From: Mesorhizobium sp. AR10
Lineage (GTDB): Bacteria > Pseudomonadota > Alphaproteobacteria > Rhizobiales > Rhizobiaceae
NCBI RefSeq assembly: GCF_024746795.1
Contig: NZ_CP080524.1
Span: forward strand, 1,302,001 to 1,366,000
DNA length: 64,000 nucleotides
Direction of reading: 5' to 3'
Translations under genes and position numbers: made by a program
The notes under the pieces: generated by a model
Databases searched by the model: none
What the model saw: the letters and a program-made list of their open reading frames with translations, nothing else
Told to the model about the DNA's origin: nothing
Part shown: positions 1 to 9,700 of the stretch, one piece after another
Layout of the letters: every line of letters starts with the position of its first letter
Numbering within the stretch: position 1 is the stretch's first letter

Positions 1-1
1 G

Positions 2-1609
2 GCGCTGGCGCTCATGCTTGGCATGGCAAGCGCACGCGCCGAAGACGCCGTCGATCCGAACGCCAAGCAGGGCGGCGAGATTGTCGCCACATACAAGGAC
101 GACGTCACGACGCTCGACCCGGCGATCGGCTATGACTGGCAGAACTGGTCGATGATCAAGAGCCTGTTCGACGGGCTGATGGATTACGAGCCGGGGACCA
201 CCAATCTGAAGCCGGACCTTGCAGAAAGCTACGAGATCTCGCCGGACGGCAAGACCTTCACCTTCAAGCTGCGTCACGGGGTGAAGTTCCACAATGGTCG
301 CGAAATGACCGCCGACGATGTGAAATACTCGCTTGACCGAGTGACCAATCCGAAGACGCAGAGCCCCGGCGCCGGCTTCTTCGGCTCGATCAAGGGCTAT
401 GACGACGTTGCTGCCGGCAAGGCGGAGGGCCTCGTTGGCGTCACAGTGGTTGACCCATATACAGTCAAGTTCGAGCTGAGCCGCCCCGACGCCACCTTCC
501 TGCATGTGATGGCCATCAACTTCGCCCATGTCGTGCCGAAGGAGGAGGTCGAGAAATACGGCGCCGATTTCGGCAAGCATCCGGTCGGCACTGGTGCTTT
601 CAAGCTCGCCGAATGGACGCTCGGCCAACGCATCGTCTTCGAGCGCAATCCGGACTACTGGCACAAAGGCTTGCCGCATCTCGACAAGATCACCTTCGAG
701 GTCGGCCAGGAGCCGATCGTGGCGCTGCTGCGCCTGCAGAAGGGCGAGATTGACCTGGCCCTCGACGGCATTCCGCCGGCTAAGTTCCAGGAGGTAATGT
801 CCGATCCCGAGCAGAAGGCCCGTGTCGTCGAGGGTGGCCAGTTGCACACAGGCTACATCACCATGAACACCACCATGGCGCCGTTCGACAATGTGAAGGT
901 GCGGCAGGCCGTCAACATGGCAATCAACAAGGACCGCATCGTCCAGCTGATCAACAACCGCGCGGTGCCGGCCAACCAGCCGCTGCCCCCGTCGATGCCC
1001 GGCTACGACAAGGACTTCAAGGGCTATGCCTATGACGTCGCCAAGGCCAAGGCGCTGCTGGCCGAAGCCGGCCATCCCGACGGCTTCGACACGCAATTGT
1101 TCGCCATGAACACCGATCCCAACCCGCGCATCGCCCAGGCGATCCAGCAGGATCTGGCGGCGATCGGCATCAAGGCCAGCATTCAGGCGCTTGCCCAGGC
1201 CAATGTGATTGCGGCCGGCGGCGACAAGGCCGGGGCGCCGATGATCTGGTCGGGTGGCATGGGCTGGATCGCCGATTTCCCCGATCCGTCAAACTTCTAT
1301 GGGCCGATCCTCGGCTGCGCTGGTGCAGTTCCCGGCGGCTGGAACTGGTCGTGGTACTGCAACAAGGACCTCGACGCCAAGGCGGCGGAAGCGGACTCCA
1401 TGACCGACCCCACGAAGGCCGGCGAGCGCAACAAGATGTGGAGCGCGATCTACGACAAGATCATGGCGGACGCGCCGTGGGCGCCGGTCTTCAACGAGCA
1501 GCGCTTCACCATGAAATCCGCGCGCATGGGCGGCGCTGACAACCTCTATGTCGACCCGGTCCATGTCTTCATCAACTACGACAATGTGTATGTAAAAGAT
1601 GTGCAATAG
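2..1609 (+). CDS. ABC transporter substrate-binding protein, family 5 (5' partial)
   Basis: Periplasmic binding protein of the peptide/nickel/opine (SBP_bac_5) type, which captures solute for an ABC importer. The reading frame is open to the first base of the window. The residues before the first ATG (at 14) are hydrophobic and lead into an Ala-rich cleavage region ending near ARAED, so the true start and part of the signal peptide lie upstream of the window. The motif LAESYEISPDGKTFTFKL near residue 75 is characteristic of the family. The stop overlaps the next gene by 11 bases, so this is one operon with the amidase and the double ATPase; the permease genes are presumably upstream. The solute is not known. 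The enzymatic neighbour suggests a small amide or peptide-like compound (inference). Confidence 0.9.
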   Translation, partial: ALALMLGMASARAEDAVDPNAKQGGEIVATYKDDVTTLDPAIGYDWQNWSMIKSLFDGLMDYEPGTTNLKPDLAESYEISPDGKTFTFKLRHGVKFHNGREMTADDVKYSLDRVTNPKTQSPGAGFFGSIKGYDDVAAGKAEGLVGVTVVDPYTVKFELSRPDATFLHVMAINFAHVVPKEEVEKYGADFGKHPVGTGAFKLAEWTLGQRIVFERNPDYWHKGLPHLDKITFEVGQEPIVALLRLQKGEIDLALDGIPPAKFQEVMSDPEQKARVVEGGQLHTGYITMNTTMAPFDNVKVRQAVNMAINKDRIVQLINNRAVPANQPLPPSMPGYDKDFKGYAYDVAKAKALLAEAGHPDGFDTQLFAMNTDPNPRIAQAIQQDLAAIGIKASIQALAQANVIAAGGDKAGAPMIWSGGMGWIADFPDPSNFYGPILGCAGAVPGGWNWSWYCNKDLDAKAAEADSMTDPTKAGERNKMWSAIYDKIMADAPWAPVFNEQRFTMKSARMGGADNLYVDPVHVFINYDNVYVKDVQ

Positions 1610-2543
1610 CTGCGACTACACCATCCACGGGCGCCATCACCATTTCGGCTGGGACAATTCCTTTGTCCCGGCCGAGCGGGTGGCGCCCGGCTCGACCATC
1701 GAGTTCCAGTGCCTCGACGCGGGGGGCGGCCAGCTTCAGGCCGACAGCACTGTCGCCGACGTCGCCAAGCTCGACTTCGCCAAGGTCAACCCGGTGACCG
1801 GGCCGATCTTCGTCGACGGCGCGGAGCCTGGCGATGCGCTGAAGGTGACGATCGAGATGTTCAAACCGTCCGGCTTCGGCTGGACGGCGAACATTCCGGG
1901 TTTTGGGCTGCTCGCCGACGATTTCAAGGAACCGGGGCTGAACATCTGGAAGTACGATGCTACTTCGCTGGAGCCGGCGCTGTTCGGCAAGAACGCTCGC
2001 GTGCCGCTGAAACCCTTTGCCGGCACCATCGGCAACGCGCCGGCTGAGATGGGGCTTCACTCGGTGGTGCCGCCAAGGCGCGTCGGCGGCAATCTCGACA
2101 TCCGCGATCTCGCCGCCGGCACCACGCTCTATCTGCCGGTGGAGGTGGCGGGCGCGCTGTTCTCGGTCGGTGACACGCATGCCGCGCAAGGCGACGGCGA
2201 GGTGTGTGGTACGGCGATCGAGAGCCCGATGGATGTCGTGCTCAAGCTCGACCTGATCAAGGATGCGCGGCTGAAGACACCGCGCTTCACCACCTCCGGC
2301 TCGGTGACGCGCCACCTCGATGCCAAGGGCTATGAGGTGACCACCGGCATCGGGCCGGACTTGATGACCGGCGCCAAGGAAGCGGTTGCGCAGATGGTCG
2401 ATCTGCTTGCAGGTCGCTACGAGCTCGATCCCGTCGACGCCTACATGCTGGTATCGGTCTGCGGCGATCTCCGGATCAGCGAGATCGTCGACATGCCGAA
2501 CTGGGTGGTGTCGTTCTACTTCCCGCGCTGCGTCTTCGAATGA
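1599..2543 (+). CDS. Acetamidase/formamidase family protein
   Basis: Cytoplasmic amidohydrolase of the FmdA/AmdA family (314 aa), which hydrolyses short aliphatic amides to the acid and ammonia. The family signature GDTHAAQGDGEVCGTAIE is visible near residues 190-208 and supplies the metal-binding His/Asp/Glu residues; a His-rich N-terminus (GRHHHFGW) is also typical. The ATG at 1599 lies inside the end of the binding-protein gene, and the stop forms an ATGA overlap with the ATPase gene, so translation is probably coupled. Placing a hydrolase between the binding protein and the ATPase suggests that the imported solute is its substrate, or is processed to an amide (inference). The family call is firm; substrate preference is not visible in the sequence. 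Confidence 0.9.
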   Translation: MCNSCDYTIHGRHHHFGWDNSFVPAERVAPGSTIEFQCLDAGGGQLQADSTVADVAKLDFAKVNPVTGPIFVDGAEPGDALKVTIEMFKPSGFGWTANIPGFGLLADDFKEPGLNIWKYDATSLEPALFGKNARVPLKPFAGTIGNAPAEMGLHSVVPPRRVGGNLDIRDLAAGTTLYLPVEVAGALFSVGDTHAAQGDGEVCGTAIESPMDVVLKLDLIKDARLKTPRFTTSGSVTRHLDAKGYEVTTGIGPDLMTGAKEAVAQMVDLLAGRYELDPVDAYMLVSVCGDLRISEIVDMPNWVVSFYFPRCVFE

Positions 2544-4348
2544 GCGCACGTGCCGTCAACAAACCGACCGGGGCCGCCGCTCCGGTCGGCTCTATCGCAG
2601 GCAGGCCGGTGCTTGATATCACCAGCCTGTGCGTCAGCGTACGCGGCGAAGACGGCGAGCGCGAAGTGGTTTCCGACCTGTCGCTGACGCTCGAGCGCGG
2701 CGAGACGCTTTGCATCGCAGGCGAATCCGGCTCCGGCAAATCGATGACGGCGCTGGCCATCATGCAGTTGTTGCCGCAGCCGGCCGGCCGGATCTCGTCT
2801 GGCAAAATCCGGCTTGGCGAGACCGATCTCGCCACGCTCAACGAGCGCCAGATGCAGCGCATCCGCGGCGACCGCATCGCCATGATCTTCCAGGAGCCGA
2901 TGACCTCGCTCAACCCAGTGCTGTCGATCGGCCGGCAACTGACCGAATCCATCGAGGCGCATACCGGCCTGTCCCGCGCCGAGGCGCGCAGGCGCGCCAT
3001 CGAGGCGCTGAAGGCTGTCCGCATCTCGGAAGCCGAAAGCCGGCTAAAACAATTTCCGCACGAACTGTCCGGTGGCATGCGTCAGCGGGTGATGATCGCT
3101 ATGGCACTGGCGCTGGAGCCGGATGTTCTGATCGCCGACGAGCCAACGACGGCGCTCGACGTCACCGTACAAGGCGAAGTGCTGGAACTGCTGCGCGACC
3201 TGCAGCGCGAGCATGGGACCAGCGTCATCCTGATCACCCACGATATGGGCGTGGTCGCCGAAATGGCCGATCGCGTCATCATCATGCGGCATGGCCGCAT
3301 GGTCGAGCAGGGCACGGCCGCCGATATCTTCGCCAGGCCGCAGGCCGACTACACGCGCGAACTGTTGGCCGCGGTGCCGCGCATCGGCACCGGCATCGGC
3401 CGCCAGAAATCCAGAGATGTTGAAGCGGCAAAGCCGGGAAACGTTGCCGTTGTCAACGATCTGCATGTACGTTTTGACCTGCGCGGTGGCTTCTTCGGCA
3501 GGGTCACCCGCCGCGTTCACGCCGTCGAAGGCGTCAGCTTCGCCATCGCACCCAACGAGACGTTGGCGCTGGTGGGTGAATCCGGCTGCGGCAAGTCGAC
3601 CACCGCGAAGGCGCTGGCCGGGCTTGTCCCCTACCAGGGTGATATCGCCATCGGCGGGCGCAATCTGTCCGGCCTTGGCCGCGACGAGCACAAGGCGGTG
3701 CGCCGCGACGTGCAGATGATTTTCCAGGACCCCTACGCCTCGCTCGACCCGCGCATGCGCGTCGGCGACCTCGTTGCCGAGCCGCTGCTGATCCACGGCA
3801 TCGCCTCGAAGGAAGAGCGCAGGGAGAGAGTTGCCGCATTGTTCGAGCGCGTCGGCCTGTCGGCCGATCAGATGGAGCTCTATCCGCATGAATTCTCGGG
3901 AGGCCAGCGCCAACGGGTCTGCATTGCGCGGACGCTGGCGCTGCGGCCTAAACTGATCATCGCCGACGAAAGCGTCTCGGCGCTCGACGTCTCGGTGCAG
4001 GCGCGCGTGCTGGAGCTGTTGAAGGAATTGCAGCGCGAATTCGGCGTCGCCTATCTGTTCATCTCGCACGACATGGCGGTGGTCGAGAACATTTCCGACC
4101 GCGTCGCCGTCATGTATCTCGGCCAGATCGTCGAGATGGGCACCCGCGACCAGGTCTTTTCCAACCCGCACCACGCCTACACGAAGCGCTTGATCGAAGC
4201 CGTGCCGGTGCCCGACCCCACCAAGCGCCGGACCCGCTTTGCGCGGCTCGACCAGGAGATCGCCAGCTCGACCCGAAAGATCGGCGAGAGCCCGCAGCGG
4301 CTGGTACTGAGCGATGTCGGCAGCGGCCATCTCGTGGCGGGTATCTGA
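2540..4348 (+). CDS. Dipeptide/oligopeptide-type ABC transporter, fused double ATP-binding protein
   Basis: Energises the importer whose binding protein opens the window. The 602-aa chain has two complete ATPase halves, equivalent to DppD and DppF joined in one protein. First half: Walker A GESGSGKS near residue 60, signature LSGGMRQR near 176, Walker B VLIADEPTTALD near 196. Second half: GESGCGKST near 346, signature FSGGQRQR near 452, Walker B IIADESVSALD near 472. The second Walker B reads DES where DEP is usual; the catalytic Glu is kept. Each half ends with the oligopeptide-transporter C-terminal extension (for example HHAYTKRLIEAVPVPDP). The ATG overlaps the amidase stop (ATGA). GsiA-like fused ATPases are common in Rhizobiales. 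Confidence 0.93.
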   Translation: MSARAVNKPTGAAAPVGSIAGRPVLDITSLCVSVRGEDGEREVVSDLSLTLERGETLCIAGESGSGKSMTALAIMQLLPQPAGRISSGKIRLGETDLATLNERQMQRIRGDRIAMIFQEPMTSLNPVLSIGRQLTESIEAHTGLSRAEARRRAIEALKAVRISEAESRLKQFPHELSGGMRQRVMIAMALALEPDVLIADEPTTALDVTVQGEVLELLRDLQREHGTSVILITHDMGVVAEMADRVIIMRHGRMVEQGTAADIFARPQADYTRELLAAVPRIGTGIGRQKSRDVEAAKPGNVAVVNDLHVRFDLRGGFFGRVTRRVHAVEGVSFAIAPNETLALVGESGCGKSTTAKALAGLVPYQGDIAIGGRNLSGLGRDEHKAVRRDVQMIFQDPYASLDPRMRVGDLVAEPLLIHGIASKEERRERVAALFERVGLSADQMELYPHEFSGGQRQRVCIARTLALRPKLIIADESVSALDVSVQARVLELLKELQREFGVAYLFISHDMAVVENISDRVAVMYLGQIVEMGTRDQVFSNPHHAYTKRLIEAVPVPDPTKRRTRFARLDQEIASSTRKIGESPQRLVLSDVGSGHLVAGI

Positions 4349-4507
4349 GCTCAAGAGCGCGGGGCTGTTCTTTTCCCAGCGAGACCAACTCTTGCCACTC
4401 CCGGGGTTTACCACGCCTTAGGCGGATGCCGTCATCATGCGCGTTCGGGTCCAACGGGATGACAAATCTTGCTAGGTGCGGTTCTGCAGGTGCTGCCGGG
4501 TCGGTTC

Positions 4508-5419
4508 ATGGATGTGCGCATGCGCGCGTCCGACGACTACGACACGCGCGTCGTGGAGCGGCCCGGACGCTGGATGCAACCGGCCGAACTGGAACAGCTC
4601 ACCCAGGATTTGCGGCTGGTCGCCTCGAAAACCCTGAAGGCCGGCAGCCTGACCTATGGTGTCTTTTCCGGCGACCGCAGCCGGCTGGAACACTCCATCA
4701 TCACCATCGTCTACCGGCGCAGCGACGGACGGCCGATCGCCTTCAATGCCTTGGCGCCGATGGAGATCTTACTGGCGGGCAAGCCCTATGAAGTTCTGCA
4801 TCTGGGGCTGGTCATGGTCGATCCGGAGGAGCGCAGCCGCGGTCTGAGCTGGATCCTCTACGGACTGACCTGTTTTCTGATGTTCCTGCGCAACCAGTTC
4901 AGGCCGGTCTGGATTTCCAACGTGACACAGGTCCCTGCCGTCGTCGGCATGGTCGCGCAAGCCTTTGCCAACGTGTTTCCCGATCCCCACTCCGGCGCGC
5001 GGCGATCGCTGACCCATGTCCTTCTGGCACGGCAGATCATGGCGCGTCACCGCCATGTCTTCGGCGTTGGTGCGGACGCCGGTTTCGACGAAGAGCGTTT
5101 TGTCATCACCAATGCCTATACCGGCGGATCGGACGATCTGAAGAAGTCGTTCGAGGTGGCGGCCAAGCATCGGGTCGAGACCTATAACGACTTCTGCAGG
5201 AAGGAGCTCGATTATGGGCGCGGCGACGATGTGCTGCAGATCGGGCAGATGAATTACCAGGCCGCGCGCAGCTATCTAGCAGACGCCGTTCCGCGCGGCT
5301 CGCTTGCGGCGCTCGCTGTGGCGGGTACGGCAACCACTCTGCAGCGGCTCATCCTGCCGGTGGTTCACTGGGTCGACAGCAGCCGCCAATGGGACGTGTT
5401 GCGACCATGGACACGCTAA
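4508..5419 (+). CDS. Conserved hypothetical protein, possible GNAT-like fold
   Basis: A 303-aa soluble protein that I do not recognise as a named family. The stretch HLGLVMVDPEERSRGLSWILYG (about residues 97-118) resembles the beta4-alpha3 acyl-CoA-binding segment of GNAT acetyltransferases (hydrophobic strand followed by a Q/RxxG/A-like turn), so an acyltransferase role is possible but unproved. The C-terminal third includes a small hydrophobic stretch (LAALAVAGTATTLQRLILPVV) that could touch a membrane. The ATG at 4508 is chosen; an in-frame TTG at 4469 would add 13 residues and neither has a clear ribosome-binding site. It lies in the same direction as the following membrane protein, only about 50 bases away, so the two may be co-transcribed. 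Confidence 0.6.
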   Translation: MDVRMRASDDYDTRVVERPGRWMQPAELEQLTQDLRLVASKTLKAGSLTYGVFSGDRSRLEHSIITIVYRRSDGRPIAFNALAPMEILLAGKPYEVLHLGLVMVDPEERSRGLSWILYGLTCFLMFLRNQFRPVWISNVTQVPAVVGMVAQAFANVFPDPHSGARRSLTHVLLARQIMARHRHVFGVGADAGFDEERFVITNAYTGGSDDLKKSFEVAAKHRVETYNDFCRKELDYGRGDDVLQIGQMNYQAARSYLADAVPRGSLAALAVAGTATTLQRLILPVVHWVDSSRQWDVLRPWTR

Positions 5420-5471
5420 TGGCTTCATTCGTGGGGCGCCGTTTCATGCTCAAGCTGACGGAAACGGGCGC

Positions 5472-6683
5472 ATGATCCTTGACGACACGCTTGTCGCCGA
5501 CACCATCACCTCGCTGGCGGCTCTTTTCGGGCTGTTGATCGTCATAGCGGTCGTCGGCGGGCGCGACGCCGGCGATCCGCTGTCGCGGCGCTTCCTGTTC
5601 GGCCTGCGGGTGCTGGCGGTGCTGCTGGCCTGCCGGATCCTCGACTGGACCACCGGCTTCGGCGTCTTCCGCCTCGTCACCATCATGGCGGCAGGCCTCT
5701 TGCCGCTGGCTGCCCTTTTGCTGACGGAGGGCTTGCTGCGCCGGCATGCGCCCTTTGCCCTCAAGTTGCTCGCTGCCGGCGGCGCCGCAGCCTTCCTGCT
5801 GCTGGCGATGATTCCGGAACGCTTCGCCGAGCCGTGGCGGATGGCAGCGCTTCTGCTCTTCCAGTTCGGCGGCTTCTTGGCGATCGGCTGGCTGGTGGTG
5901 ACGCGGAACCGCGACAGCCTGTCGGCTGCCGAAAACCGCACGGTCGAACGGATGGCGCTGTCACTGCTGCTGATACTTCCGTTCATGGTCACCGACTACC
6001 GGCCCGGACTGTTCGAGGTGCCGGTGCGGCTTGGTGGTATCGCCATCCTGTTCCTGTGCTGGTTGACGATCGGCCTGGGGCGGGCGAGCCTCGGCCATCG
6101 CGACACGATCGGCGCCTTCGCCGTCATCGCGCTGAGTTCGGTTTTTGCCGGGCTGGCGTTGGGCGGCATCGATCATTTCGGCTGGCGGGGAAGCGTGCAG
6201 GGTGTGGTGATCGTCCTTTCCGCCACGCTGCTGGCCGTCATCTATAATGACAGCGTTAGTCTCGCCGCCGAAAAGCGGCGCGACTCGCTGCTCAAGCACA
6301 TGGCCGAGGGCGATTTGACGGATTCGGCGCGCTTCCTGCGCGGCCTGCAGAACCATATCCTTGTCGATGGCGCCCTGATCCTGCCGGCAGCCGAACTCGG
6401 CGATTTCGATCTGAACGTGCTGGCCCGGGCGCTGGAACAGGCTCCCGTCCGCTCAGTTGCCGATGTGCATCCGCAATCGCCTGTCGACCAGGATATCCGT
6501 GAGCAACTGGCGTGGCTGTTCGAGAAGTACGAGGCGACCCATGTGCTGCTGGCGACGCTCAAACCATTGACCGTGGTCGCACTCAACATGCCGGCTCTGG
6601 CGTCATCGCCGGGCGTGGAAATGGAACTGCGCGCCGTCCAGCGCATGGCCATGCTGATCGCGCAACGGGAAGCGATGACGTGA
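5472..6683 (+). CDS. Hypothetical multi-pass membrane protein
   Basis: A 403-aa protein whose first 260 residues form about eight hydrophobic segments (for example LFGLLIVIAVVGG, AVLLACRI, LLPLAALLLTEG, LFQFGGFLAIGWLVV, GIAILFLCWLTIGL). The C-terminal 140 residues look soluble (starting SLAAEKRRDSLLKHMAEGD). The architecture of a membrane sensor region plus cytoplasmic tail is visible, but no catalytic motif (no HisKA, GGDEF or PP2C signature) is. The long open frame begins further upstream inside the preceding gene; the ATG at 5472 is the first start after that gene ends and precedes the first membrane helix. Function unknown. Confidence 0.65.
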   Translation: MILDDTLVADTITSLAALFGLLIVIAVVGGRDAGDPLSRRFLFGLRVLAVLLACRILDWTTGFGVFRLVTIMAAGLLPLAALLLTEGLLRRHAPFALKLLAAGGAAAFLLLAMIPERFAEPWRMAALLLFQFGGFLAIGWLVVTRNRDSLSAAENRTVERMALSLLLILPFMVTDYRPGLFEVPVRLGGIAILFLCWLTIGLGRASLGHRDTIGAFAVIALSSVFAGLALGGIDHFGWRGSVQGVVIVLSATLLAVIYNDSVSLAAEKRRDSLLKHMAEGDLTDSARFLRGLQNHILVDGALILPAAELGDFDLNVLARALEQAPVRSVADVHPQSPVDQDIREQLAWLFEKYEATHVLLATLKPLTVVALNMPALASSPGVEMELRAVQRMAMLIAQREAMT

Positions 6684-6691
6684 TGACATAG

Positions 6692-6718
6692 ACGGGCCGG
6701 CATCTTGCGCCGGCCCGT
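6692..6718. terminator. Bidirectional terminator hairpin
   Basis: A perfect 10-bp stem (ACGGGCCGGC pairing with GCCGGCCCGT) around a 7-base loop lies between two convergent genes. It has no long U tract on either side, so it may act as a hairpin terminator or mRNA-end stabiliser for both. Confidence 0.6.
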
Positions 6719-6731
6719 TCGCCCTCTCCGA

Positions 6732-9700
6732 TCAAGCAGCCTTGGTCTTCATGTCTTCTTCGCTGCGCACCATCTTGGTCACGCCGGCGAAGTCGAGCTT
6801 GCCGGAGCCGAGGACCGGCACTTTCGCTACGATGCGCACTTCGGCCGGCACCATCAGGTCCATGGCGCCATTGGCCTTGGCGAAGGCCAGGAATTCGGCG
6901 CGGGTGGCGTTGGCGGCCTCGGTGATGAGGATCAGCTTTTCGCCCTTGCGCGCATCCGGCACGGCGGCGACGGCCGAAAGCGAGCCTTTCCACAATTCGC
7001 CCGCCAGCATCTCGATGGCAGCCAGCGAGATCATCTCGCCGCCGATCTTGGCGAAGCGCTTGGCACGGCCACGAATGGTGATGAAGCCCGCCTCGTCGAC
7101 GGCGACGACGTCGCCGGTGTCGTGCCAGCCGTCTTCCAGCGGCTCGAGCACGCCCGGCTTCTCGGCCCGTAGATAGCCGGCCATGACGTTGGGTCCGCGC
7201 ACATAAAGCCGGCCGCCATCGTCGACGCCAGGCACCGGATCCAGGCGATATTCCATACCGGGCATGATTTTGCCGACGCTGCCGGACTTGTTGTACATCG
7301 GCGTGTTGATGGAGATCACCGGCGCGGTTTCGGTCACGCCATAGCCCTCGAGGATGCGCAGGCCGAACTTTTCCATATAGGTCGCGCGCGTCGATGCCTT
7401 GACGGGTTCTGCGCCGGCAAAGCAATATCGCACCGAGCGGAAGTCGTAAGGATGTGCCGTGCGCGCATAGCCTGCGAGGAACGTATCGGTGCCGAAGATG
7501 ATCGTCGCGTTCGAGGCGTAAACCAGTTCCGGAACGATGCGGTAGTGCAGCGGCGACGGGTAGAAGTAGACTGGCACGCCGGAGATCAGCGGCAGCACCG
7601 TGCCCGCCGTCATGCCGAAGGAGTGGAAGATCGGCAGCACGTTGAAGACCTTGTCGCCCGAGTGGAAGTCGATGCGCGACGCGGCCTGGGCGGCGTTGGC
7701 CAGGATGTTTCGGTGGGTGAGCACCACGCCCTTCGGCGTGCCTTCGGAACCCGAGGTGAACAGGATCACCGCCGGATCGTCGGGCTTGCGGGCGACCCGC
7801 GGCGTGCTCTTGCGCAGCAGGCCGAGCAGCTTGTCCTTCAGGCCGATGGTGGCCCGCAAATCATCGAGCCAGACGATGTCGACCGAGCGGCCGAGTTCGT
7901 CGACCACCGCGCCGAGCTTTGCCTGTTCGACAAAGGCACGCGAGGTGAGCACGGTCCGCACCTCGGCGGCCTTGCAGGCGGAGAGAATGTTGGCCGCGCC
8001 GGCGGTGAAGTTCATCATCGCCGGGACCTTCCCGGCCGACATGACGCCGAGCATTGTCGCGCATGAGCCGTTGGCGTTGGGCAGCATGACGCCGAGCGTC
8101 TGCTGGCCGGCATAGAGCGTCTTGAATTTCTGGCCGAGCACGGCGGCACCAGTGAGCAGCTTGCCGTAGCTGAGCGAGCCGGTGAGCGGATCCTCCACGG
8201 CGAGCTTCTTCATGCCGCGTTCGTTCGCGGTCTGGATGATCTTTTCCAGCACGGTCTTGTCGATGTCCTGGGTGCGGAAGACGAGATCCGACATGACCTG
8301 GTAGAGGGCAGCGCCGGCCGCGGCGCGGCGCTTGCGGCCTTTCAGTTCCTGCGGAACTTCGAGCTTCACCGGCTCCAGGATGGTCACCTTGACCTTTGGA
8401 AACAGACGGCGGCGCACATGCTGGGAGGTCAGGCGCGAGAAGTAGCTCTTTTCCAGCCCGTCGATGCGGACCGGCACGACCATCGAGCCGGTCTTGTCCG
8501 CGACCATGGCGGCGCCGTCATAGACCTTCATCAGGCCGCCGGTGACGGTGATGCGGCCTTCGGGGAAGATGACCAGAGGATCGCCACCTTGCACGATCTT
8601 GATCAGCGTGCGGGTCGACATAGGCTTGGCAGGGTTGAGCGGCAGAGCGCGGGCGAGTTTCATGAAGGGCTTCATCCACCAGGCCTGCGCGATGGTGTAG
8701 TCGATGGCGAAGACCGGCTCCTCATCGGTCAGCGTCAGGGCCAGCGGACCGTCGAGGAAGCTGACATGGTTGAGCGCCAGGATGGGCGCCGGACCGGCTG
8801 CCTTGAGGTTTTCCATCCCCTCGACTTCCAAATGATGGAAGGCGCGGAACAAGATGGAGACGAAATCGCGGAAAGGGTTGGTCGGCAGGTATTTCAGCAT
8901 CAGCCATGCGGCGATCGCATTGATCACGGCGAGGCCGAACAGCACGCTGGCCGTGGAGGCGCCGGCGGCCTGGATGGCGGCGACAGCGCCGCCGCCGACG
9001 GTCATGAAGCCCGCACTGACGACATTCACCGCGGCCACGACACGGGCGCGGTGATCCTCCGGCGCCCAGGCCTGTACCGCCGCGAAGGTCGGCACGACAA
9101 GGAAGGCACCGGCGATCGCCAGGCCGGCCAGATCGATGGCGACACGAATGGTGTTTGGGCCGGCAAAGAAGGCGCTTAGCGTTTCCGCCTGGGCAGAGGT
9201 TTGAAGGCCCAACACGCCAAAGGCGAGATCCAGCCCGAACAGGGCCATCAATGCGGTGCCGACCGGGGCGGGCAACAGCACGATCCGCCCCTGCGACATC
9301 CACGCGGCAATGGCCGAGCCGATGGCGACAGCGATGGCGAAGACGGCGAGATAGGCGGTCACGGCGATTTCGGTGCCGCCGAGCGAGTCCTTGACCATGG
9401 TGGGCAGGATGGAAAGGATGATGGCGCCGACCAGCCAGAACCATGATGCCATCAGCGCTGCCCGCCAGATGCGCTGGTTGGTACGCAACTCGCTCACCAG
9501 CCGCCAGGTCGAGCGCAGGATGTTCCTGTCGATCACTAGGTTCGGTGCGGCGGAGCCGGTCGCGGGGATGAAGCAGCTGATGAACCAGCAGCCAACCGCC
9601 AGGATCATCATCATCGGGCCGAAGACCATGACGCCGATGCCGTCGGCCGAGACGAGGCCACCGACGATCGTGCCGCCGAGGATGGCTGCGAAGGTGGCGG

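Noticed and set aside
1572..2549. A 325-codon frame antisense to the amidase gene
   Set aside because: The sense protein has clear family signatures and tight operon overlaps; the antisense frame has low-complexity Arg/His-rich composition.
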